Below are positions 1 to 6,288 of a stretch of 6,548 nt of DNA, piece by piece. The notes under the pieces are model-generated. The model did no database searches, had not been told where the DNA came from, and saw only the letters and a program-made list of their open reading frames with translations. The DNA lies in the NCBI GenBank assembly GCA_947072805.1, contig CAMTJK010000172.1:1-6548 (forward strand), read 5' to 3'. The DNA comes from an uncultured Prevotella sp. GTDB taxonomy: Bacteria > Bacteroidota > Bacteroidia > Bacteroidales > Bacteroidaceae. Every line of letters starts with the position of its first letter. Position 1 is the first letter of the stretch. The translations under genes and the position numbers were made by a program.

Positions 1-554
1 ATAAGACTTCGTCAAATCATACTGTACCTCATAATCGGGATGCGCCATGGTGGCTTTCACATCTATTGGCGAATATCGGTCACCGCCCTGTAGCGTTGCT
101 TTAACATTGACACTGAGCATATTGTTCCTTTTTGCGCCCAGCATCCACTCTTTTCCACAGAGCAGATTGACAATATAGTTTCTGTCAAACGCGGAATGTC
201 TCCATACTCCGTCACCACCCTTATATCGGCTTCTGAAAAACGAGCCATTCAGCATTCCATACCATCCGTTATGCAAATAGCGTTCGAGAGTCATATCAAC
301 GCCAAAATTTTCTCCCCTACCCTCATTTACGAGAGCCTTATCCAGATAGAACTCAAAACGATTAAGAACCGAGTATGATGTGCCATACTCAACAGGCACA
401 TTAAATAGCCATTGGGCATATGGTTCAATTTTAAGATTCCAATAATCAGACATATTATAACTGAAAGTGAGCATCAGATGATGGCTTTTTGTAAATACGA
501 GGTTCTTGTTGACAAGCTCGTCCGTTCCAGACAAGTCGGCATTCCAAAAGGTGT
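1..554 (-). pseudogene. TonB-dependent receptor, beta-barrel fragment (out of frame with its N-terminus; runs off the window)
   Basis: Translating the minus strand with codons beginning at positions divisible by three gives a continuous receptor-like sequence from about 554 to the window edge. It includes WNADLSGTDELVNKNLVF, TKSHHLMLTFSYN, LKIEPYAQWLFNVPVEYGTS, ALVNEGRGENFGVDMTLERY, SRYKGGDGVWRHSAFDRNYI, GKEWMLGAKRNNMLSVNVKA and LQGGDRYSPID. These are late outer-membrane beta-barrel strands of the carboxypeptidase-regulatory-domain TonB receptors common in Bacteroidetes (family recognition from memory). The piece belongs to the same gene as the N-terminal fragment 455-1093, but it lies in a different frame and the plug and early barrel are missing between them. 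The frame also stays open upstream of 554, but that part is only the shadow of the N-terminal coding frame. The gene's 3' end lies beyond position 1. It is unlikely to be translated, because ribosomes starting at 1093 stop at 455. Confidence 0.85.
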
Positions 555-1093
555 GGAACATTTCCGTGAATAGAGATGCCATTGGTGGTTCCACCAGATG
601 CGACACTGGCAAAAGACGTGGCCAAACGCGCAGGATCATCAAAGCCGCCAGCGTAACGGCTCGTCTCTTCGACACTAAACATACGGCCACCGGTAAGCAC
701 CATATTATTCAGCGCATTCTGCTTAGATAAAGCAGGACGCACCTCTATGCCTTGCAGTTCATACTGATTTTCATTCATGACCACCTCCACATATGTTTCT
801 TTACCGGCAGTTACCAACAACTCGTTCATTACTACGGTTTCATACCCGACATTCTGACATCTTAAGCTATGACGTCCTACAGGGACAGAACGAAGAGTAA
901 ATTTTCCTATACTGTCTGTGATGGTCTTATGCGAAGGAACATCTGTAAGAACTATTGTTGCATAGGCCACAGGCTCATGTGTCATAGCATCCCTGACCAA
1001 TCCCCTCACGTTCTGCTCCTCTTGCTGGGCGTTCGCATCGCTACATAAAAAACACATACATAGCAGGAGGATTAACGAAAATAACTTGTTCAT
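455..1093 (-). pseudogene. TonB-dependent receptor, N-terminal fragment (carboxypeptidase-like regulatory domain plus start of plug), truncated
   Basis: This 212-residue frame is the N-terminus of an outer-membrane receptor. Residues 1-22 are a signal peptide (MNK, a leucine-rich core, probable cleavage after ANA). Residues about 27-108 form a CarboxypepD_reg-like Ig fold (VRGLVRDAMTHEPVAYATIV, SIGKFTLRSVPVGRHSLRCQ, VGYETVV). Residues about 115-182 begin the TonB plug (YELQGIEVRP, GGRMFSVEETSRYAGGFDDP, ARLATSFASVASGGTTNGIS, IHGNVPHLL). The family normally continues with a segment like WRLEGIEIPNPNHF. Here the frame reads LLECRL, becomes unrelated sequence and stops at 455. Barrel sequence resumes in another frame immediately downstream. 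Intact members are several hundred residues longer, so the gene has an internal deletion plus frameshift. ATG 1093 is the start because it directly precedes the signal peptide and lies just downstream of a strong promoter. The LytTR gene upstream is the likely regulator. An assembly misjoin could look the same. Confidence 0.88.
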
Positions 1094-1118
1094 ATCTTTA
1101 CTTATTAAAAACGAGGTG

Positions 1119-1149
1119 CAAAGATATGACCTGTTTCTGTCGTCACAAA
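1119..1149 (-). promoter_or_regulatory. Bacteroidetes-type promoter for the TonB receptor
   Basis: On the minus strand, TTTG (1149-1146) is followed after 19 bp by TATCTTTG (1126-1119). This is an exact match to the Bacteroides sigma-ABfr pattern TTTG-N19/21-TAnnTTTG. Transcription would begin near 1112, leaving a leader of about 20 nt before ATG 1093. The candidate operator repeats at 1176-1227 lie just upstream of the -33 element, where an activator would be expected to bind. Confidence 0.75.
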
Positions 1150-1175
1150 AACAATGGTATAGACAGACAGAAAAA

Positions 1176-1227
1176 GGGATTAAATAGAGAATGGATGGGA
1201 TGAATCAACACAAAAGGGATGAATCAA
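1176..1227. repeat. Tandem 12-bp repeats, candidate LytTR operator
   Basis: GGGATGAATCAA occurs exactly at 1197-1208 and 1216-1227. A degenerate third copy, GGGATTAAATAG, sits at 1176-1187 with 8 of 12 bases matching. Start-to-start offsets are 21 and 19 bp, close to two helical turns, so all copies would face the same side of the DNA. They fill the gap between the stop codon of the LytTR gene and the receptor promoter, roughly 65-115 bp upstream of the predicted start site. LytTR proteins bind imperfect direct repeats about two turns apart. In gene orientation the unit TTGATTCATCCC contains TTCAT, which fits the TTN[AG][TC] end of the published LytTR consensus only partly. The repeats are seen directly; the operator role is inferred. 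Confidence 0.6.
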
Positions 1228-1231
1228 AGCG

Positions 1232-2110
1232 TCATTCCGGATTCTCAAGACGCAATTTCACCTCCTGCTGATAAGTCTTGGAAACAGGAATTAAAGCTGA
1301 GACGTGTTTCAAGACAAGCATAAATCCACTGCTTCTGCTCTCCACATGACTTACATGTGACAAATTTACGATAAATGCACGATGACATCTCACTATTTCC
1401 GGCAGCCCGGCTACAGACTCTGCAACATCCTTTATCGTTGAACGCAACATTGACTTTCTTTCCTTTCCATCACACAGATAATGTATGTGAACGTAGTTGG
1501 CGTCAGACTCTGCATAAAGAAAATCCACATCATACATCTCCACCTTCTCTTTTGTCGTACCGGAAAGACACAATCTAACAGCAGTGTTTATGGCTTCAGC
1601 CGTCTTCTCGCCTGTTGTCTCTTTCAGGCGAGCTTGTCTCCATCGTTCCTCAAGCATTCCGCTAAGTCGTTTCGCTTCTTCCAATTGTATGGCAACCATA
1701 CGCTTTTTGTATAGATTACGCCAATATACATGAATAATAATAGAAGTAAAGACATTAACAATCAGCACATTTGCCACAGAGCGAAGACTAAAGTGATTGT
1801 CTATTATATCATTGTTAACAAAACGGTCCAGATACAGAGTGAACGTTACAGTCAATAAAAAGATGTTTATTCCTTCAAAGATTATGTTTCTTTTGATTAT
1901 ATATCTTGTTCCGCGCGTCACATCATTATCCAGACCAAATAATTTAGCCACAATAACCTCCGACAACAGACAGGAACTTACGATAATTATACTAAAACCT
2001 GCAAGCAACATCCATCTCAACATTCCGAAATGCAATAATCCGAAAGGTTGGAATACTGCAATAAACAATATTGCAATGAATGCACTTACAAGACGTTCCT
2101 TTATTATCAT
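1232..2110 (-). CDS. Membrane-anchored LytTR-domain transcriptional regulator
   Basis: This 292-residue protein combines a membrane sensor part with a DNA-binding domain. Hydrophobic segments at about 6-26, 32-56, 74-94 and 111-130 predict four transmembrane helices. A charged, probably coiled-coil linker follows at about 135-168. Residues about 187-288 are a LytTR domain, with VDFLYAESDANYVHIHY, the conserved RCHRAFIVNLSHV and the C-terminal IPVSKTYQQEVK. There is no receiver domain, so it is not a classical two-component response regulator. Membrane-bound LytTR proteins of this design are common in Bacteroidetes and presumably respond to a membrane or envelope signal; none can be read here. 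It lies 30 bp after the AlaX-like gene, suggesting cotranscription from the amylase operon. It sits immediately before phased repeats and the promoter of a TonB receptor, its most likely target. The gene ends in TGA and appears intact. Confidence 0.9.
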   Translation of the reverse strand: MIIKERLVSAFIAILFIAVFQPFGLLHFGMLRWMLLAGFSIIIVSSCLLSEVIVAKLFGLDNDVTRGTRYIIKRNIIFEGINIFLLTVTFTLYLDRFVNNDIIDNHFSLRSVANVLIVNVFTSIIIHVYWRNLYKKRMVAIQLEEAKRLSGMLEERWRQARLKETTGEKTAEAINTAVRLCLSGTTKEKVEMYDVDFLYAESDANYVHIHYLCDGKERKSMLRSTIKDVAESVAGLPEIVRCHRAFIVNLSHVSHVESRSSGFMLVLKHVSALIPVSKTYQQEVKLRLENPE

Positions 2111-2140
2111 AAATACAGCAGAATATTATTCATACATGGT

Positions 2141-2638
2141 TTATACTATCTTGAACCTAATACGAAACGAATGATTCTGTTCATCCCAATTCGTTCCAAG
2201 TAGCTCAAAGCGTCCTATCTGACCGGTAGATCGTACATGCTTTCCTATACATGGACATATATCATAATCACCGATTCTGACAAGCCTTATCGTTTCAGAA
2301 GCATCGGCGGGCAATTTATCCAGTGACACACCAGCGTACAAACCGCCTTCAGCTGTATTCTCCTCTGTTATATCTGCACGGTTCACAAATTCAAATGTCA
2401 CCGGCATGTCGGCATCAATAAGTTCATTCATTCTGTCTACAATAGCCTTTTCCTCTTTTCTGTCCGGCTTATGGTCGAGAATATAACTTATCTTGCTCTT
2501 CTTCCTTTCAATATGGGCATTACGCGAACGTTCGCATCCGAACATACGCATCATGGTCTGATTAAGAAGATGCTCCGCCGTATGGCTCGGCGGAAATTCT
2601 TCTTTATTGTGCTCATTCAGTATCGGTTCTGTTTCCAT
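2141..2638 (-). CDS. AlaX-like stand-alone alanyl-tRNA editing protein
   Basis: The 165-residue protein matches the second-additional (editing) domain of alanyl-tRNA synthetase as a free-standing protein. It carries both halves of the zinc-binding signature: HTAEH with H19 and H23, and CPCIGKH with C130 and H134, the classic HxxxH...CxxxH arrangement. Other recognisable segments are LLNQTMMRMFGC, NAHIERKKSKISY and ETIRLVRIGDYD. Family members hydrolyse Ser- or Gly-tRNA(Ala), preventing mistranslation in the cytoplasm; that role is inferred by homology, and some relatives have other tRNA substrates. No synthetase catalytic domain is present, and the length suits a short AlaX protein. The gene starts 21 bp after the amylase stop and ends 30 bp before the LytTR start, so all three are probably one transcript. 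No functional link to glycan use or LytTR signalling is evident. ATG 2638 is the natural start. Confidence 0.85.
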   Translation of the reverse strand: METEPILNEHNKEEFPPSHTAEHLLNQTMMRMFGCERSRNAHIERKKSKISYILDHKPDRKEEKAIVDRMNELIDADMPVTFEFVNRADITEENTAEGGLYAGVSLDKLPADASETIRLVRIGDYDICPCIGKHVRSTGQIGRFELLGTNWDEQNHSFRIRFKIV

Positions 2639-2659
2639 ATGTCTTCAACTAAGTAACTT

Positions 2660-4324
2660 CTACTGCTTTATCTTTAGCACTCTGCCTCCATAAGCAGGCA
2701 CGCGAGTTTCTATATATGCATCCGATTTCAATGTGATGACATATTTCTCCTCTGTAAGCAGATCTGTCGCCTCGAACATACCCTCACTTATATTAAGGAA
2801 TTCAATAGCATGCCGCGGTACGTTTATTCCACAATCCGTCTCCATCGCAGAGAAGTTTGCCATTACCAGAAGTATCTCCTTTCCATATTTTCTGATGAAA
2901 GTATAAATGCTGTTGCCGATATTACCATTCACATACATTAAATCATAAAAGGAGCCTTCTGATACTGCCTTTTCTGTTTTTGCAATATTCAATACCTTGG
3001 AATAAACAACCTCGAGGGATTTTTCATCTTTAGACAATTTCCGGCGATTATAATATCCTCTATTAAGCGACGGCACCGTCCAGTAGTCAAAGATGGTTGT
3101 CCTTCCATCACGTCCGCTGAATCCTTCTGCATCCATTCCCTGTTCGCCAAATTCCTGACCTGCATACAACATAAATGGATTCTGCTGCATCAGAGCACTG
3201 ACAATCAATCCCGGAATACCTTTTTTACCGTCTCCTGCAAAGAATTCACTGGCGATACGTTGCTCGTCATGATTCTCGAGAAAATACAGCATATTATTTC
3301 GAATATCATCTGTCGCCTGCCATTGTCGGCTTATTGAAGAAGCCGGTTGTCTGCCACAAATCACATCCCGCACGCAATCATACATACCGACCTTATCATA
3401 GAGCCAATCAAAACCTGCATATATATAGTTTCGATATTGCGACGGGTCGTAAACCTCACCTATAAACTTTATCTCCGGATATCTGTACTTTACCTTATCT
3501 GTAGCCCATGACCAAAAAGCAGCCGGTACCATCTCTGCCATGTCACACCTGAAAGCATCCACACCCTTACTTGCCCAAAAGAGCAATATGTCTGTCATCT
3601 TTCCCCAGGTGTCCGGTATAGGACTAAAATGTTCCGAACGTCCTCCGGCATCACAATAATCTATTCCGTAATTAAGCTTAACCGTTTCATACCAATCATT
3701 ACGTCCGGGATTGTTACCGAAGCAATCATTTCCTGTGGCTTTTGCCGGTTCTTCACAATACCTTTCACCTTCTTCTCCTTGCAAGTCAAATTGCGGAACA
3801 AAAGGCTGTCCCCAGCAATAATAGAAATTGTTGGATATAGAGAAATGCATATTGGTATCATCATTTTCGCCGAGGTCACAAACACCATCCGGCTTACACA
3901 CAGAATGATACTGACGTGCCACATGATTGGGAACAAAATCAATCACAACCTTCATTCCTGCTTTATGAGTTCTGCTTACCAAAGCCTCAAATTCAGCCAT
4001 TCGTTTGTTCACGTCCACAGCAAGATCAGGATCTATATCATAATAGTCGGCAATGGCATATGGTGAGCCCGCCTTGCCCTTCACAACAGCGGAATGCTGA
4101 CGTGGTATGCCAAAGGCACTATAATCCGTAGATGTTGCATGACGAATCACTCCCGTATACCACACATGGGTCACACCGAGCGAACGGATGCGCTTAAGTG
4201 TTGAAGTGTCAATATCGCTCATTTTTCCGCAACCATTCTCCTGTAATGTTCCATTTGCATGGTTCGTCTGATTGCGGTTTCCAAAAAGGCGCGTGAATAT
4301 CTGGTATATGATAACCTTGTTCAT
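2660..4324 (-). CDS. GH13 alpha-amylase-family glycoside hydrolase, probably cytoplasmic
   Basis: This 554-residue enzyme has the four GH13 signature regions in order: DFVPNH (129-134), DAFRCDMAE (256-264) with nucleophile D261, FIGEVYD (287-293) with acid/base E290, and LENHDEQR (349-356) with transition-state stabiliser D353. The TIM barrel starts at the N-terminus (VIIYQIFTRLFGN), with a domain-B insertion between regions I and II and a C-terminal beta domain from about 455 to the end. All catalytic residues are present, so it should cleave or transfer alpha-1,4-glucans; exact specificity (amylase, maltogenic, transglycosylating) cannot be told from sequence. There is no signal peptide or lipoprotein box, so it is probably intracellular and acts on storage glucan or imported maltodextrins. 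It heads a probable operon with the AlaX-like and LytTR genes. A promoter candidate bracketed by an inverted repeat lies just upstream. No SusC/SusD-type genes are visible nearby. Confidence 0.92.
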   Translation of the reverse strand: MNKVIIYQIFTRLFGNRNQTNHANGTLQENGCGKMSDIDTSTLKRIRSLGVTHVWYTGVIRHATSTDYSAFGIPRQHSAVVKGKAGSPYAIADYYDIDPDLAVDVNKRMAEFEALVSRTHKAGMKVVIDFVPNHVARQYHSVCKPDGVCDLGENDDTNMHFSISNNFYYCWGQPFVPQFDLQGEEGERYCEEPAKATGNDCFGNNPGRNDWYETVKLNYGIDYCDAGGRSEHFSPIPDTWGKMTDILLFWASKGVDAFRCDMAEMVPAAFWSWATDKVKYRYPEIKFIGEVYDPSQYRNYIYAGFDWLYDKVGMYDCVRDVICGRQPASSISRQWQATDDIRNNMLYFLENHDEQRIASEFFAGDGKKGIPGLIVSALMQQNPFMLYAGQEFGEQGMDAEGFSGRDGRTTIFDYWTVPSLNRGYYNRRKLSKDEKSLEVVYSKVLNIAKTEKAVSEGSFYDLMYVNGNIGNSIYTFIRKYGKEILLVMANFSAMETDCGINVPRHAIEFLNISEGMFEATDLLTEEKYVITLKSDAYIETRVPAYGGRVLKIKQ

Positions 4325-4345
4325 ATATATGATTGGTGTTTATAC

Positions 4346-4448
4346 AAAAAATTGGAAGACAACGCACATTCTTTCATTTCCGGCAAATGTATTCTAAACA
4401 ACACAATTTCACACCGTTTCACAAAAGAAGAGACGCCTTGTCTTCCAA
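4346..4448 (-). terminator. Long-loop inverted repeat ending in a T-run between fabD and the amylase gene
   Basis: TTGGAAGACAA at 4352-4362 is an exact inverted copy of TTGTCTTCCAA at 4438-4448. The match extends to 13 of 14 bases if the inner GC pair is counted. In a leftward transcript from fabD, the second arm is followed directly by six U residues (4351-4346), as in an intrinsic terminator, but the loop is about 75 nt, much larger than usual. The amylase -7 element lies in the loop, so a transcript starting there has only one arm and cannot fold the stem. A smaller imperfect hairpin (AGAC/GTCT around 4430-4445) followed by a T-rich tract could serve as an alternative fabD terminator. The repeat is seen directly; terminator function is inferred. 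Confidence 0.4.
4384..4391 (-). promoter_or_regulatory. Candidate -7 element for the amylase operon
   Basis: The minus strand reads TACATTTG, an exact TAnnTTTG -7 match, between fabD and the amylase gene. No good TTTG lies at the expected -33 position; only TGTG-like sequence is there, so the promoter may be weak or need an activator. Transcription would start near 4378 and give a leader of about 50 nt. The element lies inside the loop of the inverted repeat at 4346-4448. Confidence 0.45.
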
Positions 4449-4468
4449 CCTTCATTATTTCGAGTTGA

Positions 4469-5356
4469 TTAGATTATTCCGTGGGCAGACACATTCTTGT
4501 CTATGCGACCTATCATGCCCTGAAGAGCCTTTCCAGGTCCACATTCAGTGAAATCATCTGCACCATCGGCAATCATGTTCTGAACACTCTCTGTCCAGCG
4601 CACACTACTTGTTAGCTGTGCTATAAGATTTGCCTTAATATCGGCGGGATCTGTATGAGGCTTGGCATCTACATTCTGATAAACAGGACACTTCGGTGTT
4701 GCAAACTCTGTCTTTTCGATAGCAGCCTGCAGTTCGTCTTTTGCCGGCTGCATCAGCGGAGAATGGAATGCTCCACCAACTTTAAGCGGTAATGCACGCT
4801 TAGCTCCGGCAGCCTTCAGTTTTTCACAAGCATCATTGATTGCCTCAATGTTTCCAGATATCACAAGCTGTCCCGGACAATTATAGTTTGCAGGCACTAC
4901 AACACTTCCCTCCTTGTTTACCTCTGCACATATCTCCTCTATTCTTTCATCGGGGAGTCCAACTATGGCAGCCATTGTTGAAGGGGCGACATCACACGCT
5001 TTCTGCATTGCCATAGCACGTGCATATACCAACTTCAGACCATCTTCAAAGCTCAGTGCGCCAACAGCCACAAGAGCCGAAAATTCGCCGAGCGAATGTC
5101 CGGCAACCATAGAAGGTTCAAACGCATCACCAAGACACAGAGCTGATATAACGCTGTGCAGGAATACTGCAGGCTGAGTAACCTTTGTCTGTTTGAGCTC
5201 ATCGTCTGTACCGTTGAACATTATGTCGGTAATTCTGTAACCGAGAATATCATTTGCTTTTTCAAAAAGCTCTTTTGCCAATGGATTGTTGTCGTAAAGG
5301 TCCTTACCCATACCAACGAATTGTGCTCCCTGTCCGGGAAATACAAATGCTTTCAT
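4469..5356 (-). CDS. fabD: Malonyl-CoA:acyl carrier protein transacylase
   Basis: FabD transfers the malonyl group from CoA to acyl carrier protein, supplying the extender unit for type II fatty-acid synthesis in the cytoplasm. The 295-residue length is normal for FabD. Visible signatures are FPGQGAQ at the N-terminus (oxyanion-hole region, Q9), GHSLGE with nucleophile S88, YARA with R113, which holds the malonyl carboxylate, AFHSP with catalytic H198, and the conserved glutamine in AQLTS (Q247). The C-terminal ECGPGKALQGMIGRI is also typical. The gene appears intact and starts at ATG 5356, directly before MKAFVFPGQG. It has its own consensus-like promoter and is separated from the amylase gene by 144 bp, so it is probably a single-gene housekeeping unit. 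Other fab genes are not visible in the window. The upstream neighbours are decayed accessory genes with no metabolic link. Confidence 0.97.
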   Translation of the reverse strand: MKAFVFPGQGAQFVGMGKDLYDNNPLAKELFEKANDILGYRITDIMFNGTDDELKQTKVTQPAVFLHSVISALCLGDAFEPSMVAGHSLGEFSALVAVGALSFEDGLKLVYARAMAMQKACDVAPSTMAAIVGLPDERIEEICAEVNKEGSVVVPANYNCPGQLVISGNIEAINDACEKLKAAGAKRALPLKVGGAFHSPLMQPAKDELQAAIEKTEFATPKCPVYQNVDAKPHTDPADIKANLIAQLTSSVRWTESVQNMIADGADDFTECGPGKALQGMIGRIDKNVSAHGII

Positions 5357-5394
5357 ATCTACTTAAATTGTTTATAATAAATTTATTACGGCTG

Positions 5395-5426
5395 CAAAGT
5401 TAATATTTTTCTACAATATTGGCAAG
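5395..5426 (-). promoter_or_regulatory. Promoter of fabD
   Basis: On the minus strand, TAACTTTG (5402-5395) matches the Bacteroidetes -7 consensus TAnnTTTG exactly. It is preceded after 20 bp by CTTG (5426-5423), a three-of-four match to the -33 TTTG. The predicted start near 5388 gives a leader of about 30 nt before ATG 5356. The flanking DNA is AT-rich. Confidence 0.65.
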
Positions 5427-5593
5427 AAAACATATCATTTTATCCCAAACAGGTCATTAGATTTCTTATGTGTACATACAACAAAAAGAAACAAAGTATT
5501 ATACCTCATGACCTTGCTTGATTTTGCATCTTAATATGCGGTGCGTACGGGCCTCGAACATAAATTTCAATTCTTTCTGTAGCAATATTTTAA
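5427..5593. other. Non-genic stretch between the RhuM relic and the fabD promoter
   Basis: No convincing gene is present. Beyond the RhuM stop two short minus-strand frames stay open. One encodes LIKILLQKELKF followed by MFEARTHRILRCKIKQGHEV and stops at 5499-5501. The other encodes NIATERIEIYVRGPYAPHIK; its ATxxI pattern faintly resembles the ATSIDY segment that normally follows in RhuM, so it may be a frameshifted remnant. No clear hairpin terminator, tRNA or attachment repeat was seen. Confidence 0.4.
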
Positions 5594-6088
5594 TTAATCA
5601 AGAATTTCTTGTTGGTAAAAATTGCGCTCATTGCTACGAATATCCCTAATGCGTTGTAGCAACTCGCGAAAATAACGATTACCACCCTGTTTCAACCGCT
5701 CATCATCCATGGCAAAACCCTTTTGGATATACTCGTGAAGCCGTTGAGTCGCCCAGCGGCGAAAACGTGTAGCCACTTGTGACTGCACACGATAGCCCAA
5801 AGCGATAACCATATCAAGGTTGTAGTGGGCAACATCTCTTGATTGCGTTTTTCCTTCGATTGCTCCATGCTGAGTGGTTATTCGGAAAGTCCGAACAACC
5901 ACATTCTTATCAAGTTCTCCATCTTCAAATATATGCTTAATATGCTCACTTACATTTGATTTACTCGTTTGATATATCTCCATCAACTGATTTTGTGTTA
6001 GTCACAAATCCTCATCTGCAAAGCGCACCGACACACGAGTTATCTCGTTGTCGTCTTGATAGAGTATTATATTGTTTTCTTCTTTCAT
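5594..6088 (-). pseudogene. RhuM-family virulence-type protein, broken by an in-frame TGA and truncated at the C-terminus
   Basis: Translation from ATG 6088 gives MKEENNIILYQDDNEITRVS followed by VRFADEDL. An in-frame TGA at 6004-6002 then interrupts before LTQNQLMEIYQTSKSNVSEH continues in the same frame. Relatives have WLTQ at this point, so the TGA replaces a conserved tryptophan (TGG). The rest shows typical RhuM features: IKHIFEDGELD, HYNLDMVIALGYRVQSQVA, RFRRWATQRLHEYIQKGFAM, DDERLKQGGNRYF and RELLQRIRDIRSNERNFYQQ. The frame stops at 5594 with EILD, whereas family members continue for roughly as much again, so the C-terminal half is lost. The N-terminal part is a winged-helix-like domain. 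RhuM's biochemical role is unknown; homologues often lie in or beside Bacteroidetes type I restriction loci. The start sits 11 bp after the previous relic, with GAGG upstream. A shorter open frame from TTG 5986 exists but is not a credible start. Confidence 0.88.
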
Positions 6089-6099
6089 CGTCTAAACCT

Positions 6100-6288
6100 C
6101 TATTTGTTACTTTTCAAATGTTCCATCAACTCTAAACCTTTTGCAGTCAATTGATATTTCTGACTTCAGCTGTTAGACTTGTCCGGTATTGTCATTTGAA
6201 TAATTTCTGCATCTAAAAAAGGATAAATATATTTCGTAAGGCAATTGGCCCTACCACAATATTTCATATATGATAACATTTCTGTCAT
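6100..6288 (-). pseudogene. C-terminal winged-helix tail of an AAA_4/RecG-like or Fic protein, with internal TGA
   Basis: Reading leftward from 6288 gives MTEMLSYMKYCGRANCLTKY, then IYPFLDAEIIQMTIPDKSNS, a TGA at 6168-6166, then SQKYQLTAKGLELMEHLKSN and K, ending at TAG 6102-6100. The block 'TIPDK.NS..QKY.LT.KG' is the hallmark C-terminal winged helix shared by divergent-AAA (AAA_4, RecG-like) ATP-binding proteins and some Fic proteins of Bacteroidetes (family knowledge). The internal TGA probably arose from an arginine CGA. The large N-terminal catalytic part is absent: upstream sequence at once becomes a different gene relic. The two parent families cannot be separated from this tail alone. 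It is operon-like with the RhuM relic, 11 bp away. Confidence 0.7.

Noticed and set aside
196..730. Plus-strand open frames at 196-378 and 506-730.
   Set aside because: They are antisense to the receptor pseudogene, have no recognisable domains, and lie opposite strongly protein-like minus-strand sequence.
1797..2174. A 125-codon plus-strand frame.
   Set aside because: It runs antisense to the LytTR membrane helices and the gap to the AlaX-like gene. Its composition is what the complement of hydrophobic codons gives, and no promoter or domain supports it.
3629..4066. Long plus-strand frame (145 codons) and a 93-codon minus frame at 3661-3942 inside the amylase gene.
   Set aside because: Both overlap the GH13 coding sequence across the catalytic region I and domain B, and neither shows any recognisable motif.
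5466..5480. TATGTGTACATA-like near-palindrome upstream of fabD as a possible operator.
   Set aside because: Only the TGTACA core is perfectly palindromic, which is common in AT-rich DNA, and it lies outside the fabD promoter.
5594..5986. A 130-codon frame taken as a complete small gene starting at TTG 5986.
   Set aside because: Its N-terminal continuation lies in the same frame upstream of a single TGA, so it is the remainder of a broken RhuM gene, not a short gene of its own.
5594..6288. Two in-frame TGA codons in adjacent genes, suggesting TGA recoded as tryptophan as in some phages.
   Set aside because: The intact genes (fabD, GH13, AlaX-like, LytTR) use TGG for Trp and contain no internal TGA, and the LytTR gene ends in TGA. 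Both affected genes are also truncated, so ordinary pseudogene decay is the simpler reading. The second TGA sits where relatives tend to have Arg, not Trp.
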